Origin: a virus
Length of the DNA: 43,681 bases
Direction: 5' to 3' (one strand)
IMG/VR virus record: IMGVR_UViG_3300025889_000227
Location: 1-43,681 of that record
Shown here: in pieces, positions 27,587-35,363 of the stretch
Layout of the letters: each line of letters opens with the position of its first letter
Numbering within the stretch: the first letter of the stretch is position 1
The notes under the pieces: model-generated
The model's database searches: none
Seen by the model: only the letters and a program-made list of their open reading frames with translations
What the model was told of the DNA's origin: nothing
Program-made: the position numbers and the translations under genes

Positions 27587-28564
27587 ATGGCGTCGCCGAA
27601 CTCGACGTTCGACGATATCTTCACGACGACCCTCTACAACCGTCGGAAGAAGCTCGCGGACAACATCACCAACAACGTCGCGCTCCTGAACTACCTGAAC
27701 CGTCGCGGCAATGCCGAGCCGGTGCCGGGTGGCTACAAGATCGTCGAGGAAATCAAGTACCAGGGTCCGGGCAACTACACCCGCTACTCGGGCTACGACA
27801 CCCTCGACATCTCGCAGCAGCAGATGCTGACGGCTGCGGAGTTCGACTGGAAGCAGGCGGCCGTGGCCGTCACCATGTCGGGCCTCGACGAACTGCGGAA
27901 CTCCGGCCCTGAAGCGGTCATCCGCCTGATGGCGGCCCGCATCGACGCCGCCGAGTCCGAGTTCATGAACAACCTGTCGACGGACATCTACTCCAACGGC
28001 ACGGCGTCGGGCGGCAAGCAGATCAACGGCCTCCAGTCGCTGGTCGCGGACGCCGGCACCGGCACCGTTGGCGGCATCGACTCCAGCACCTACACTTGGT
28101 GGCAGAACCAGGTGTACGACTTCTCCGCCAACGGCGTGGCGGCTGGTCCCGCGACCATCCAGACGGCGATGAACACGCTGTTTCTGGACTGCTCGCGGAA
28201 CAGCGACCGTCCGGACCTGATCGTGGCGGACAACTTTTACTTCCGCTACTACTGGGAGTCGCTTCAGGCCATCCAGCGCCTGACGGAGGCGAACAGCCGG
28301 TCGGCGTCGGCGGGCTTCCGTGGCCTCGACTTCATGGGCGCGGACGTCCTGTTCGATGGCGGCCTCGACGGCGCTGCGCCGTCGGCGCACATGTACTTCC
28401 TGAACACCCGGTACCTGCACTGGCGTCCGCACCGCGACCGCAACATGGTCCCGCTGAACCCCGACCGCTACGCGACCAACCAGGACGCTCGCGTCCGGCT
28501 GATCGCGTGGGCCGGCAACATGACCGTCTCGGCGCGCAAGCTCCAGGGCGTCATCGTCGCCTGA
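27587..28564 (+). CDS. Major capsid protein
   Basis: A 325-residue protein with AGGA before the ATG. NSTFDDIFTTTLYNRRKKLA and DNITNNVALLNYLNRRG at the N-terminus, KIVEEIKYQGPGNYTRYSGY with the following DFDWKQ-like strand (AEFDWKQAAVAVTMSG), IQTAMNTLFLDCSRNSDRPD and LDFMGADVLFDGG are typical of the HK97-like coat proteins of small podoviruses. The length (about 325) is normal, and there is no sign of an N-terminal protease region. It follows the scaffold after 13 nt and is followed by a strong hairpin, so it may be the most expressed message. Confidence 0.9.
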   Translation: MASPNSTFDDIFTTTLYNRRKKLADNITNNVALLNYLNRRGNAEPVPGGYKIVEEIKYQGPGNYTRYSGYDTLDISQQQMLTAAEFDWKQAAVAVTMSGLDELRNSGPEAVIRLMAARIDAAESEFMNNLSTDIYSNGTASGGKQINGLQSLVADAGTGTVGGIDSSTYTWWQNQVYDFSANGVAAGPATIQTAMNTLFLDCSRNSDRPDLIVADNFYFRYYWESLQAIQRLTEANSRSASAGFRGLDFMGADVLFDGGLDGAAPSAHMYFLNTRYLHWRPHRDRNMVPLNPDRYATNQDARVRLIAWAGNMTVSARKLQGVIVA

Positions 28565-28591
28565 CGCTGATGCATCAACACTAGTGACGCA

Positions 28592-28620
28592 GGGGCGCCT
28601 TCGGGCGCCCCTCGTCGTTT
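28592..28620 (+). terminator. Hairpin with TTCG tetraloop after the coat gene
   Basis: GGGGCGCC-TTCG-GGCGCCCC (28592-28611) followed by TCGTCGTTT. Very similar to the terminator at 26455-26475, so scaffold and coat are bracketed by matching elements. The T-tract is interrupted, so termination may be partial. Confidence 0.75.
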
Positions 28621-28632
28621 CGGAGGTATGAA

Positions 28633-29148
28633 ATGGCCTACTCGCAGAGCGGCCGGATTGGCGTCAACCTGACGGAGACGACCGCCGGCACTTCGACCGA
28701 CGGGGTGAACGCGCTGTTCCCTCTCGGCACCCTCGACTACGGCACCGACGGCACTTGCTGGATGTACGTCCAGGCTGGCGCCGCCATCACGCAGTACGAT
28801 TGCGTGCTCATCAACGAAGACTTTCAGGCGGTGCCGATCACCACCACGCTGGCGACGGAGGCGTCCGGCAGTGCTGGCGACTTCATCGGCTTCGCGCAGG
28901 TGGCGTTCGCCGACAACGACCTTGGCTGGGTCGCCCTGAAGGGCAGCAACATCCAGTGCCGTCTGTCGGCGTCGTGCGCTGCCGACACCATGCTCTACAC
29001 GACGGCTTCGGCCGGCGTGCTGGACGATGCGTCGGCGGGCGTGCTCATCAACGGCGTCGTGGCGGTGGCTGCGGTGACTGCCGCGACCAACGCGGAGATC
29101 ATCGCGTCCAACCCGGTCAGCCGACTGGCGACGGGTCTCGCGGCCTGA
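28633..29148 (+). CDS. Capsid decoration or head-fibre-type protein
   Basis: A 171-residue protein with GGAGG ahead of ATG 28633. Small-residue-rich and beta-stranded (QSGRIGVNLTETTAGTSTDG, LGTLDYGTDGTCWMYVQAG, AITQYDCVLINEDFQAVPIT). The motif DFIGFAQVAFADNDLGWVAL and the alternating Ala/Thr pattern match small proteins found right after coat genes, where they decorate the capsid surface. Two cysteines are present. Its stop overlaps the next ATG (TGATG). Confidence 0.75.
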   Translation: MAYSQSGRIGVNLTETTAGTSTDGVNALFPLGTLDYGTDGTCWMYVQAGAAITQYDCVLINEDFQAVPITTTLATEASGSAGDFIGFAQVAFADNDLGWVALKGSNIQCRLSASCAADTMLYTTASAGVLDDASAGVLINGVVAVAAVTAATNAEIIASNPVSRLATGLAA

Positions 29149-29999
29149 TGATGCCGGCTATCGGAGGGGCGGGGCAACCCGCCCCTCTGGTTCCGCTCAC
29201 GGTCACGACGCGGTGCTGGGACGATCCCGAACCGCTGGTCGCCAACATCATGTCGGCGCTGGCGCGTCGGCTTACGGAACTCGGGCCATCCGAGCTGCAT
29301 GCCGGCCGACTGGTCATCGTCGCCACGTCGCCGAGCGTGGAACGCTACACCATCGAGAAGCGGCCCGGCGATGTGCTGGTGTGCGTCAATGGCGCGCACG
29401 ACTGGCTTCTCCGCCGCGGCATCAAGCCGGATGCGTGCCTGTTTCTGGACTCGACGCCGGAACTGGCGGCCGTGTTCGCGCCGCAGCAGGGCATCAACTA
29501 CCTCGTCGCCTCGCAATGCCACCCGAGCACGTTCGACCGGCTGGCCGGGCACAACGTCGTGCTGTGGCACGCGCGGGTGCCTACCGAGACGCTGGGCGGC
29601 ATTGACATCGCTGACCTTGTGTCGAAGCACAACCGGGCGGTCCCGGTCAGCTACATGATCCCCGGCGGCGGCACGGCTGCCATCCGGTGGTTCTCCGTGG
29701 GGCAGTTCAGCGGGTTCCGGCGGTTCGTCGCCTACGGGCTGGATTCGTCCTTTGACGATGGCCGGCGGCAGGTCGAAAGCTTCATGCCCTGCGCCGGTGA
29801 TGAAATCGAGGTCGAGTACAACGGCCGGATGTTCCGGACCAGCCCCGCTTTGGCGGCGCAGGCGCAGGACTTCGATGCCCTGTACACGCGCGCACTCAAC
29901 GATTGCCGCATCGACGTGGTTGGCGATGGCCTGATCCCGTGGATGTGCGAAAGCCTCAACCGCCTCAAGTACGGGGCGCCTTCCAAGGAGACGACATGA
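29148..29999 (+). CDS. MptE/DUF115-like protein in the head operon
   Basis: A 283-residue protein. Frames starting upstream at 28755 are shadow; ATG 29148 overlaps the decoration gene stop. The motif series LVIVATSPSVERYTIEK (55-71), GDVLVCVNGAHDWLLRRGIK (74-93), then PDACLFLDSTPELAAVF (94-110), recalls the DUF115/MptE-like family (6-hydroxymethylpterin pyrophosphokinase-like, also seen in motility-accessory glycosylation factors). A second half holds VSYMIPGGGTAAIRWFSVGQ and FVAYGLDSS. In a morphogenesis operon it could modify a virion protein or take part in nucleotide or cofactor chemistry. The assignment is by motif resemblance only. Confidence 0.62.
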   Translation: MMPAIGGAGQPAPLVPLTVTTRCWDDPEPLVANIMSALARRLTELGPSELHAGRLVIVATSPSVERYTIEKRPGDVLVCVNGAHDWLLRRGIKPDACLFLDSTPELAAVFAPQQGINYLVASQCHPSTFDRLAGHNVVLWHARVPTETLGGIDIADLVSKHNRAVPVSYMIPGGGTAAIRWFSVGQFSGFRRFVAYGLDSSFDDGRRQVESFMPCAGDEIEVEYNGRMFRTSPALAAQAQDFDALYTRALNDCRIDVVGDGLIPWMCESLNRLKYGAPSKETT

Positions 30000-30652
30000 G
30001 CCTTCCTCCGAACGGCCAGTATTGGCGCGGCGAGAACTACGGCGAGGCGGCCCCTCCGAACTCGGTCATTCCCGAGTTCTTCATTCAGGAGGTGGAAGTC
30101 AAGCAGAACGGCGCCGTGGTCAGCCGGTTCCCGCGGGAGATGGTTCGGTTCCGCTGTGCCGGTGACGCCGGCAACGTGCCGGTGCAGATCGTGACCGACC
30201 GTCATCGGCAGGAATACGCGGTCTACTACCATGCGTGGAAGAACCAGACCGGCGGCGAGTATGGCACGCCGCTGGAGAACTGGAACCTGCTAAGTGCGGA
30301 TCAGGTCCGCATCCTGAAGGCGTCCAACATCTTCACGGTCGAGCAGATGGCCGGGGTGTCGGAGAACTTCGTCGGCGGCATCATGGGCGGCCCGCACCTG
30401 AAGCGCATGGCGCAGCAGTTCGTGGATCAGCGCCGCACGCGCGACGAAGCCGAGCGCCTGAAGGCCGACAAAGACGAGAGCACGAAGCTGCTCAACATGG
30501 CCTTCGAGCAGATCAGGCAGCTTCAGGACCAGCTTTCGGCGAAGGCGGCGCCTGCCGCGGAAGCGTCGGATGACGAGGATTCGGTGACGGGCGAAGCGCC
30601 CCGCCGTGGGCCGGGCCGTCCCCGGAAGAACCCCGAACAGCCGGCCCTCTGA
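29996..30652 (+). CDS. Structural or assembly protein with coiled coil and AT-hook
   Basis: A 218-residue protein starting MSLPPNGQYWRGENYGEAAP; ATGA with the previous gene. Residues 25-120 are beta-rich (PEFFIQEVEVKQNGAVVSRF, EYAVYYHAWKNQTGGEYGTP), followed by LLSADQVRILKASNIFTVEQ. The second half is a charged coiled coil (RRTRDEAERLKADKDESTKL). The tail PRRGPGRPRKNPEQ is an AT-hook-like DNA-binding motif. Possibly a head or neck protein that touches packaged DNA. Unassigned. Confidence 0.7.
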   Translation: MSLPPNGQYWRGENYGEAAPPNSVIPEFFIQEVEVKQNGAVVSRFPREMVRFRCAGDAGNVPVQIVTDRHRQEYAVYYHAWKNQTGGEYGTPLENWNLLSADQVRILKASNIFTVEQMAGVSENFVGGIMGGPHLKRMAQQFVDQRRTRDEAERLKADKDESTKLLNMAFEQIRQLQDQLSAKAAPAAEASDDEDSVTGEAPRRGPGRPRKNPEQPAL

Positions 30653-30672
30653 CGGCCGCGGGAGAACACATC

Positions 30673-31026
30673 ATGTCCAGCATCAGGAAGATGATGGCGG
30701 CTGGCCTTCCGGCCGGCACCGCCAAGCAGGTTGCGGGCGAGGCTTCCACCGGCCTGACTGCTGCCGGCTCGTCGCAGGCGGACGCCCTCCAGCTCACGGC
30801 GTCGTTCAACAACATCGCCACCACGGCGACCTCTACCGGCGTGATCCTGCCGGCGAACCCGGACAGTGGCGACATGTGCGTGGTCCGCAACAGCGGCGCG
30901 CAGACCCTGACGGTCTACCCGTACTCGACCGGCACGGTGGACGGCGGTGCGTCTGACTCGCTGGCGACGACCGTGGGCGCCGTGTACTTCTCGACCGGCG
31001 CCAACACTTGGTTCTCGGCTCCCTGA
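30673..31026 (+). CDS. Small beta-rich virion-type protein
   Basis: A 117-residue protein. After a short basic N-terminus the chain is Ser/Thr/Ala-rich, with strands ATTATSTGVILPANPDSGDM and NSGAQTLTVYPYSTGTVDGG, ending AVYFSTGANTWFSAP. This is the look of small capsid or tail proteins with a single beta-sandwich. It is broadly like the protein at 22750-23046. TGATG overlap with the connector gene that follows. Confidence 0.68.
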   Translation: MSSIRKMMAAGLPAGTAKQVAGEASTGLTAAGSSQADALQLTASFNNIATTATSTGVILPANPDSGDMCVVRNSGAQTLTVYPYSTGTVDGGASDSLATTVGAVYFSTGANTWFSAP

Positions 31027-31748
31027 TGTCTCTTTTGACGATGATCCAGGCGGCTGCCAACCTCATCGGGGTGCAGCAGCCCGTCTCGGTCATCGGCTCG
31101 ACGGACACGACCACGCTGCAACTGCTGGCGTTCGCCAATCAGGAAGGCGTGGACCTTGCCGAACGGGCGTGGCCGTTGCTGTACCGCACGGCCACGATCA
31201 CCACGGTAGCGTCGCAGCAGGAATACGCGCTGCCGGCTGATTTCAACTGGCAGATCGTCAACACGTTCTGGAACGCGGCCGAGCGGCTTCCCGTGTGGGG
31301 GCCGCTGACGCCGCAGACGTGGCAGGCCATCGAGTACGGGATGGTCGCGGGCAGTCCGGTGGGCACGCGCTACGTCATCTGGCGTGGCACGAGTTCCAAC
31401 GACGCCAAGGTGTATCTGGAGCCGACGCCGGGCACCAACGGCGACACGCTGGCGTATATGTACGTGTCGTCGCACTGGTGCGCGTCCTCTGGCGGCACGA
31501 CGCAGGCGGCGTGGGCGGCGGATACCGATGTCGGTATCCTCGACGAAGATCTGATGAAGGACGGCATAGTCTGGCGGTTCCTGCGTCAGAAGGGACTGAA
31601 TTACGGCGACCTCCGCAACGACTACGAGCGCCGCCGTTCGCGGCTTCTGGCGCAGGCCCGCCCGGCTCCGAACCTGAGCCTTGCCGGCAACCGTTCGTGG
31701 CGCCTGCTCGGGCCTCAGAACCTGCCGGAAACCGGATATGGAGCATAG
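31026..31748 (+). CDS. Head-tail connector protein (gp4-like)
   Basis: A 240-residue protein starting MSLLTMIQAAANLIGVQQPV, overlapping the previous stop. Pattern LLAFANQEGVDLAERAWPLL, then EYALPADFNWQIVNTFWNAA, and RFLRQKGLNYGDLRNDYERR near the C-terminus fits the P22 gp4-like or T7 gp11-like adaptor that seals the portal. Length is typical for the group. It follows portal and head genes and precedes the tail genes, as expected. Confidence 0.78.
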   Translation: MSLLTMIQAAANLIGVQQPVSVIGSTDTTTLQLLAFANQEGVDLAERAWPLLYRTATITTVASQQEYALPADFNWQIVNTFWNAAERLPVWGPLTPQTWQAIEYGMVAGSPVGTRYVIWRGTSSNDAKVYLEPTPGTNGDTLAYMYVSSHWCASSGGTTQAAWAADTDVGILDEDLMKDGIVWRFLRQKGLNYGDLRNDYERRRSRLLAQARPAPNLSLAGNRSWRLLGPQNLPETGYGA

Positions 31749-31751
31749 CCG

Positions 31752-32321
31752 ATGCCGATGAACATGATGCCCGGAGGCGCTGGCGTCGACCCGATGATGC
31801 AGGCGTATCTGGAGATGGAGCGGCTGCGTGGTGACGGCCCGTCCACGGGGAACAACTTCCTCGGCTACGGGTCGCTACAGGGCGCATCTGACGCCATCCT
31901 GGGGCCGGGGCGCATGCAGTCGCCGGGCATGGCCCCGCAGGCTGCTACAATGCCCCAGCAGGGCACGCAGGGCATGATGGGCATGGCGCCGATGGCGCTG
32001 ACGATGCCGCCGGCCAACGAGTCGCCGATGGCGATGTCCCGGCGCTATGCCGAGGCGCTGCTGGGCGGCGCGCGGGCGCCGGCCGGCATGCAGAACGTGC
32101 TGAACGTGGCGACGCCGTTCCAGACGGGCCAGATGCAGCCGTCGCGAGCGGACATCCAAAGCCTGATCGCGGCGGAACTGATGCGCCAGCAGCCGCGTCA
32201 GCAGCAGTTGTCGCCGCAGCAGATGTGGGCGGCTTCGTTCGGCGGCGAGGGTGGCAACTCGGCGTTCGGGGGCGGTCCCTCGGGCAGCTTCTCGGGCGGC
32301 AATCCCGATGCCTACGGCTGA
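31752..32321 (+). CDS. Met/Gln/Gly-rich low-complexity protein
   Basis: A 189-residue protein with no clear fold in its first 100 residues, rich in Met, Gln, Pro and Gly (GRMQSPGMAPQAATMPQQGT, QGMMGMAPMALTMPP). A helical segment SRADIQSLIAAELMRQQPRQ (about 131-150) follows, then a Gly/Ser tail. A low-complexity composition like this is seen in phage ejection or internal virion proteins. It lies between connector and tail genes. Function unknown. Confidence 0.66.
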   Translation: MPMNMMPGGAGVDPMMQAYLEMERLRGDGPSTGNNFLGYGSLQGASDAILGPGRMQSPGMAPQAATMPQQGTQGMMGMAPMALTMPPANESPMAMSRRYAEALLGGARAPAGMQNVLNVATPFQTGQMQPSRADIQSLIAAELMRQQPRQQQLSPQQMWAASFGGEGGNSAFGGGPSGSFSGGNPDAYG

Positions 32322-32339
32322 TCTCCTGCGCCTGTTCTG

Positions 32340-33878
32340 ATGGCGCGTCGCCCGAGCCGTGGCAGGACGGCCCGACAGTACAGCCTCCCGGCCCCGACCG
32401 ACGGATGGAACGCGCGCGACAACATCGCCGCCATGCCGCCGCTGGATGCCGTCATCCTCGACAACTGGTTTCCGTCCACCGGCTACCTTCAGGTCCGCAA
32501 CGGCAACACCGAGTTTGCCGATGGCGTCGGCGTTGGGTCCGTCTTTGCGCTGATGGCCTACTCGTCGCCGGCTGGTGGCAAACTGTTCGCGGCGAGCGCG
32601 ACCAACATCTACGACATCACGCCCGGCGGCACGGCATCGTCGGTGGTGGCGTCGATGACGAACGGCCGGTGGCAACACGTCAACTTCACCACGTCCGGCG
32701 GCTCGTTCCTGCTGGCTGTGAACGGCGCAGACACGCCCCGGCAGTATGATGGCACCAACTGGTCAGCCTCTACCATCAGCGCATCCGGCCTGACCACGGC
32801 GAACCTCATCAACATATGGGTCCACAAGGGCCGCATCTGGTTCGTGGAGAAGGACACGCTCGATGCGTGGTATCTGAGCGCGGGCGCCATTGCCGGCACG
32901 GCGGTCAAGTTCCCGCTCGGGGCAGTATTCCAGCTTGGCGGCGAACTCATTGCCGGCGGTTCGTGGAGCCGCGACGGCGGCGACGGCATGGACGACCTAC
33001 AGGTGTTCATCACGTCGAACGGCGAGGTTGCCGTCTACCAAGGCACCGACCCGGCTTCGGCTGACACGTTCGCGCTCGTCGGCGTGTTTCGCATCGGGCG
33101 CCCGCTTGGCTACCGTTGCATGGAGAAGTTCGGCGCCGACCTCATCGTGGTGACGGATCAGGGCTATCTGCCGTTGTCACAGGTCCTGAGGCTGGACCCG
33201 TCGCAGGCGGAAGCACAGGCGATTTCGGACAAGATCAGGGACGCGGTGAGCGAGGCCGCGCTGAGTTACGGCGGCAACTTCGGCTGGCAGGCGATCAGCT
33301 ACCCGAAGAGCAATTGGGGCCTGTTCAACGTGCCGACGGTCGAGGGCGAGCAGGCCGAACAGCATGTGGTGAACGTGCTGACGGGCGCGTGGTGCCGGTT
33401 CACCGGCATGAACGCGGTCTGCTGGGAAGTGTTCAACGACGACCTGTATTTCGGCGGCCAGAACGGCTTTGTCTACAAGGCTGACAGCGGCGAGTCCGAC
33501 GACGGCGATCCGGTCAACGCGGACTGCCTGCAAGCCTTCACGGACGCTGGTCTGCCGGGGACGATGAAGCGGTACACGATGCTGCGGCCTTTGTTCCGGT
33601 CGGACGGCTCGCTGGGCATCACGCTTCAGTTCAATGTGGACTACGCGATCAGCGCGCCGGGGACGAACCCGACGCCGGGGACCGCAAGCGGGCCGGTGTG
33701 GGACGTCGCGCTGTGGAACGTGTCGTACTGGGCCGGCCCTCCGGTCCCGGTGATGCTGCCGACTTCGGTTGTCGGGATCGGCACGGTGGCGTCCGCGCGC
33801 ATCCGGTGTTCGGTGGATGCCCAGCAGGTCCAGTACCTGAAGACGGACTACCTGTTCGAGCCGGGAGGGTTCCTGTGA
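32340..33878 (+). CDS. Tail protein, gp10-like (packaged-DNA stabilisation type)
   Basis: A 512-residue protein starting MARRPSRGRTARQYSLPAPT. The N-terminal motif PTDGWNARDNIAAMPPLDAV, then ILDNWFPSTGYLQVRNG, is typical of P22 gp10-like or similar tail hub proteins. Below it, repeated short strands with the pattern VASMTNGRWQHVNF, TYLQV, WFVEKDTLDAWYLS suggest a beta-propeller. The C-terminal part (MLRPLFRSDGSLGITLQFNV) is also beta-rich. It likely forms part of the tail tube or plug that keeps DNA in. TGATG joins it to the next gene. Confidence 0.72.
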   Translation: MARRPSRGRTARQYSLPAPTDGWNARDNIAAMPPLDAVILDNWFPSTGYLQVRNGNTEFADGVGVGSVFALMAYSSPAGGKLFAASATNIYDITPGGTASSVVASMTNGRWQHVNFTTSGGSFLLAVNGADTPRQYDGTNWSASTISASGLTTANLINIWVHKGRIWFVEKDTLDAWYLSAGAIAGTAVKFPLGAVFQLGGELIAGGSWSRDGGDGMDDLQVFITSNGEVAVYQGTDPASADTFALVGVFRIGRPLGYRCMEKFGADLIVVTDQGYLPLSQVLRLDPSQAEAQAISDKIRDAVSEAALSYGGNFGWQAISYPKSNWGLFNVPTVEGEQAEQHVVNVLTGAWCRFTGMNAVCWEVFNDDLYFGGQNGFVYKADSGESDDGDPVNADCLQAFTDAGLPGTMKRYTMLRPLFRSDGSLGITLQFNVDYAISAPGTNPTPGTASGPVWDVALWNVSYWAGPPVPVMLPTSVVGIGTVASARIRCSVDAQQVQYLKTDYLFEPGGFL

Positions 33879-34171
33879 TGTCGGACGCCGCACGCACTCG
33901 TCGGATGGCCGACACGCTGATGGGCAAGAAGGACGGCCCGAACCTGTCGGTCGGCCGTGGCGAAAAGTTGCCGGTGTCGCGGGGCGCCGGCCTGACCGCC
34001 AAGGGCCGCGAGAAGTACAACCGCGAGACGGGGAGCAACCTGCAAGCGCCTACGAAGGACAAGGACAACCCGAGGCACAAGTCGTTCTGCGCCCGAATGG
34101 CCGGCGTCGTGAAGAAGGCGGACGGCCCGGCTACCCGTGCGAAGGCGTCAATGCGGCGATGGGGATGTTGA
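33878..34171 (+). CDS. DUF6321-like small protein, 3' end beside a homing endonuclease
   Basis: A 97-residue protein starting MSDAARTRRMADTLMGKKDG; overlaps the previous stop (TGATG). The segment GRGEKLPVSRGAGLTAKGRE, then KYNRETGSNLQAPT and KSFCARMAGVVKKADG, is the DUF6321 core as I know it, ending in a helical RAKASMRRWGC. Its last 24 nt are antisense to the end of the leftward homing endonuclease. A second C-terminal end (RWGC then TGATG) is found at 34810-34842, which suggests the 3' end here was replaced during invasion by the endonuclease. Confidence 0.82.
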   Translation: MSDAARTRRMADTLMGKKDGPNLSVGRGEKLPVSRGAGLTAKGREKYNRETGSNLQAPTKDKDNPRHKSFCARMAGVVKKADGPATRAKASMRRWGC

Positions 34172-34732
34172 TCTGGCGCGCTGATAGCATGGGCTGCACA
34201 GGCCGTGCGCGACATGCCGGCGACTAGACGTTCCGCATTCTATGCAATTCGGCCCGTGCTTCGACCACCGCCTTGATCGGGAGCACGTTCGATTGTTCTG
34301 GTTTTCCTTGTGTGTCACCCAGCGACAGTTCTCCGGAGAATAGCCTTTATCGGGGTCAACCCGGTCTATCTCCAGATTGTCGGCATAGCCGTTTGCGAAC
34401 GACCAGAGGAAGAACGCTTCCTTATCATGCCATTCATCGCAGACGCGGATTCCTCGGTCTTCGTACCGATCTGCGAAGCGGTGCCTGTACGAACGATGGC
34501 CGCACCTCGCCATCATGCTTTGGTGGATGCGGTAGAGTCGGTGCGAGTGCATTCCGTGCTTTCGCCCGGCTCTTGCGCCGATGTCCGGGTTTTCTTTGGC
34601 GAACCGTCCGATGTATTCGCCGCTCCGAATTCTGCCGCACGGCGCGCACGCGTTATTCAGTTGGTCGGTTCGCACCATTTCGATGCGCCCGCACGACGGG
34701 CAGATGCGTTGGGTTTTGCTGCGCTTTCTCAT
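34148..34732 (-). CDS. HNH-type homing endonuclease
   Basis: A 194-residue protein on the strand opposite to the late operon. Zinc-ribbon N-terminus CPSCGRIEMVRTDQLNNACA then PCG (C11, C14, C29, C32). Middle part YEDRGIRVCDEWHDKEAFFL, then WSFANGYADNLEIDRVDPDK and GYSPENCRWVTHKENQNNR, is the signature of phage HNH homing endonucleases. C-terminal zinc ribbon CIECGTSSRRHVAHGLCSPC. Base composition is less GC-rich than neighbouring genes. The enzyme would cut endonuclease-free relatives and be copied into them by repair. No good ribosome site precedes its ATG at 34732. Confidence 0.85.
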   Translation of the reverse strand: MRKRSKTQRICPSCGRIEMVRTDQLNNACAPCGRIRSGEYIGRFAKENPDIGARAGRKHGMHSHRLYRIHQSMMARCGHRSYRHRFADRYEDRGIRVCDEWHDKEAFFLWSFANGYADNLEIDRVDPDKGYSPENCRWVTHKENQNNRTCSRSRRWSKHGPNCIECGTSSRRHVAHGLCSPCYQRARSTSPSPH

Positions 34733-34746
34733 GGATGGACCATACC

Positions 34747-34842
34747 ATGAACGAACGGTGCCGTCATAACAAATATGGTGCCCGGTCGGCTTCTTGGACT
34801 GGCGAGCGCGGGAAGGCGGCCCGGAAGCGGTGGGGCTGCTGA
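34747..34842 (+). pseudogene. Displaced 3' end of the DUF6321-like gene (proposed)
   Basis: A 31-codon frame from ATG 34747 ends ..WTGERGKAARKRWGC, the C-terminal style of DUF6321 proteins. Its last 33 nt (34810-34842) match 23 of the last 33 nt of the intact gene (34139-34171). The TGA overlaps the ATG of the acetyltransferase gene as TGATG, the junction type used throughout this operon. It is most simply the original gene end, cut off by the insertion. A small independent gene is the alternative. Confidence 0.5.
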
Positions 34843-35363
34843 TGGCGCACCAGATCGTCCCGGTATTCCCGCGCTCCGTGGACGACGGTTACAACGAGTT
34901 CCTGTCCCGGTGGGCGGCGCAGCGGATGCCCGACTACGACGGATCGGTGCCGTTCTGGCCGTGCTACTCGATTGCCTTCGTGCGGGCGAATGATCTGCGG
35001 CAGCGTCCGCTGGCGGTGGCGGCCTACCACGGGCACAACGCCAAGTCCGGCGACATGCACCTGTCGGGGGCTTCGGAAAGCCCGATGTGGGCGACGCGCG
35101 ACGCGATCCGCTGGATGCTCTGGTACCCGTTCGTCAAGCACCGTTGCCGGCGATTGACCACCATCACGGCGCGGGACAACAAGCGCGCACGGCGGTTCGA
35201 CGAGAAGATTGGGTTCAAGGTTGAAGGCGTCCACCCCAAGGCATGGGACGGGCGGCGGGATTCCATAACGTATGGGATGCTGCGCGAAAAGGCTTTCGAG
35301 ATGTGGAAACTGGAGGAGTTTGCTGATGGGCAAGGGGTCGGGGTCCGCGCCGTCGGCGCCTGA
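34842..35363 (+). CDS. GNAT-family N-acetyltransferase-like protein
   Basis: A 173-residue protein starting MAHQIVPVFPRSVDDGYNEF. ATG 34842 overlaps the RWGC stop before it; longer frames are shadow. The core PLAVAAYHGHNAKSGDMHLS, then RRLTTITARDNKRARRFDEK and IGFKVEGVHPKAWDGRRDSI, matches acetyl-CoA acyltransferases (N-x-R-A-x-R-x-x-E/D-K-x-GF-x-x-EG). Such proteins are common in podovirus late operons. Possible targets are host or virion proteins. Overlaps the next gene by 38 nt. Confidence 0.78.
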   Translation: MAHQIVPVFPRSVDDGYNEFLSRWAAQRMPDYDGSVPFWPCYSIAFVRANDLRQRPLAVAAYHGHNAKSGDMHLSGASESPMWATRDAIRWMLWYPFVKHRCRRLTTITARDNKRARRFDEKIGFKVEGVHPKAWDGRRDSITYGMLREKAFEMWKLEEFADGQGVGVRAVGA

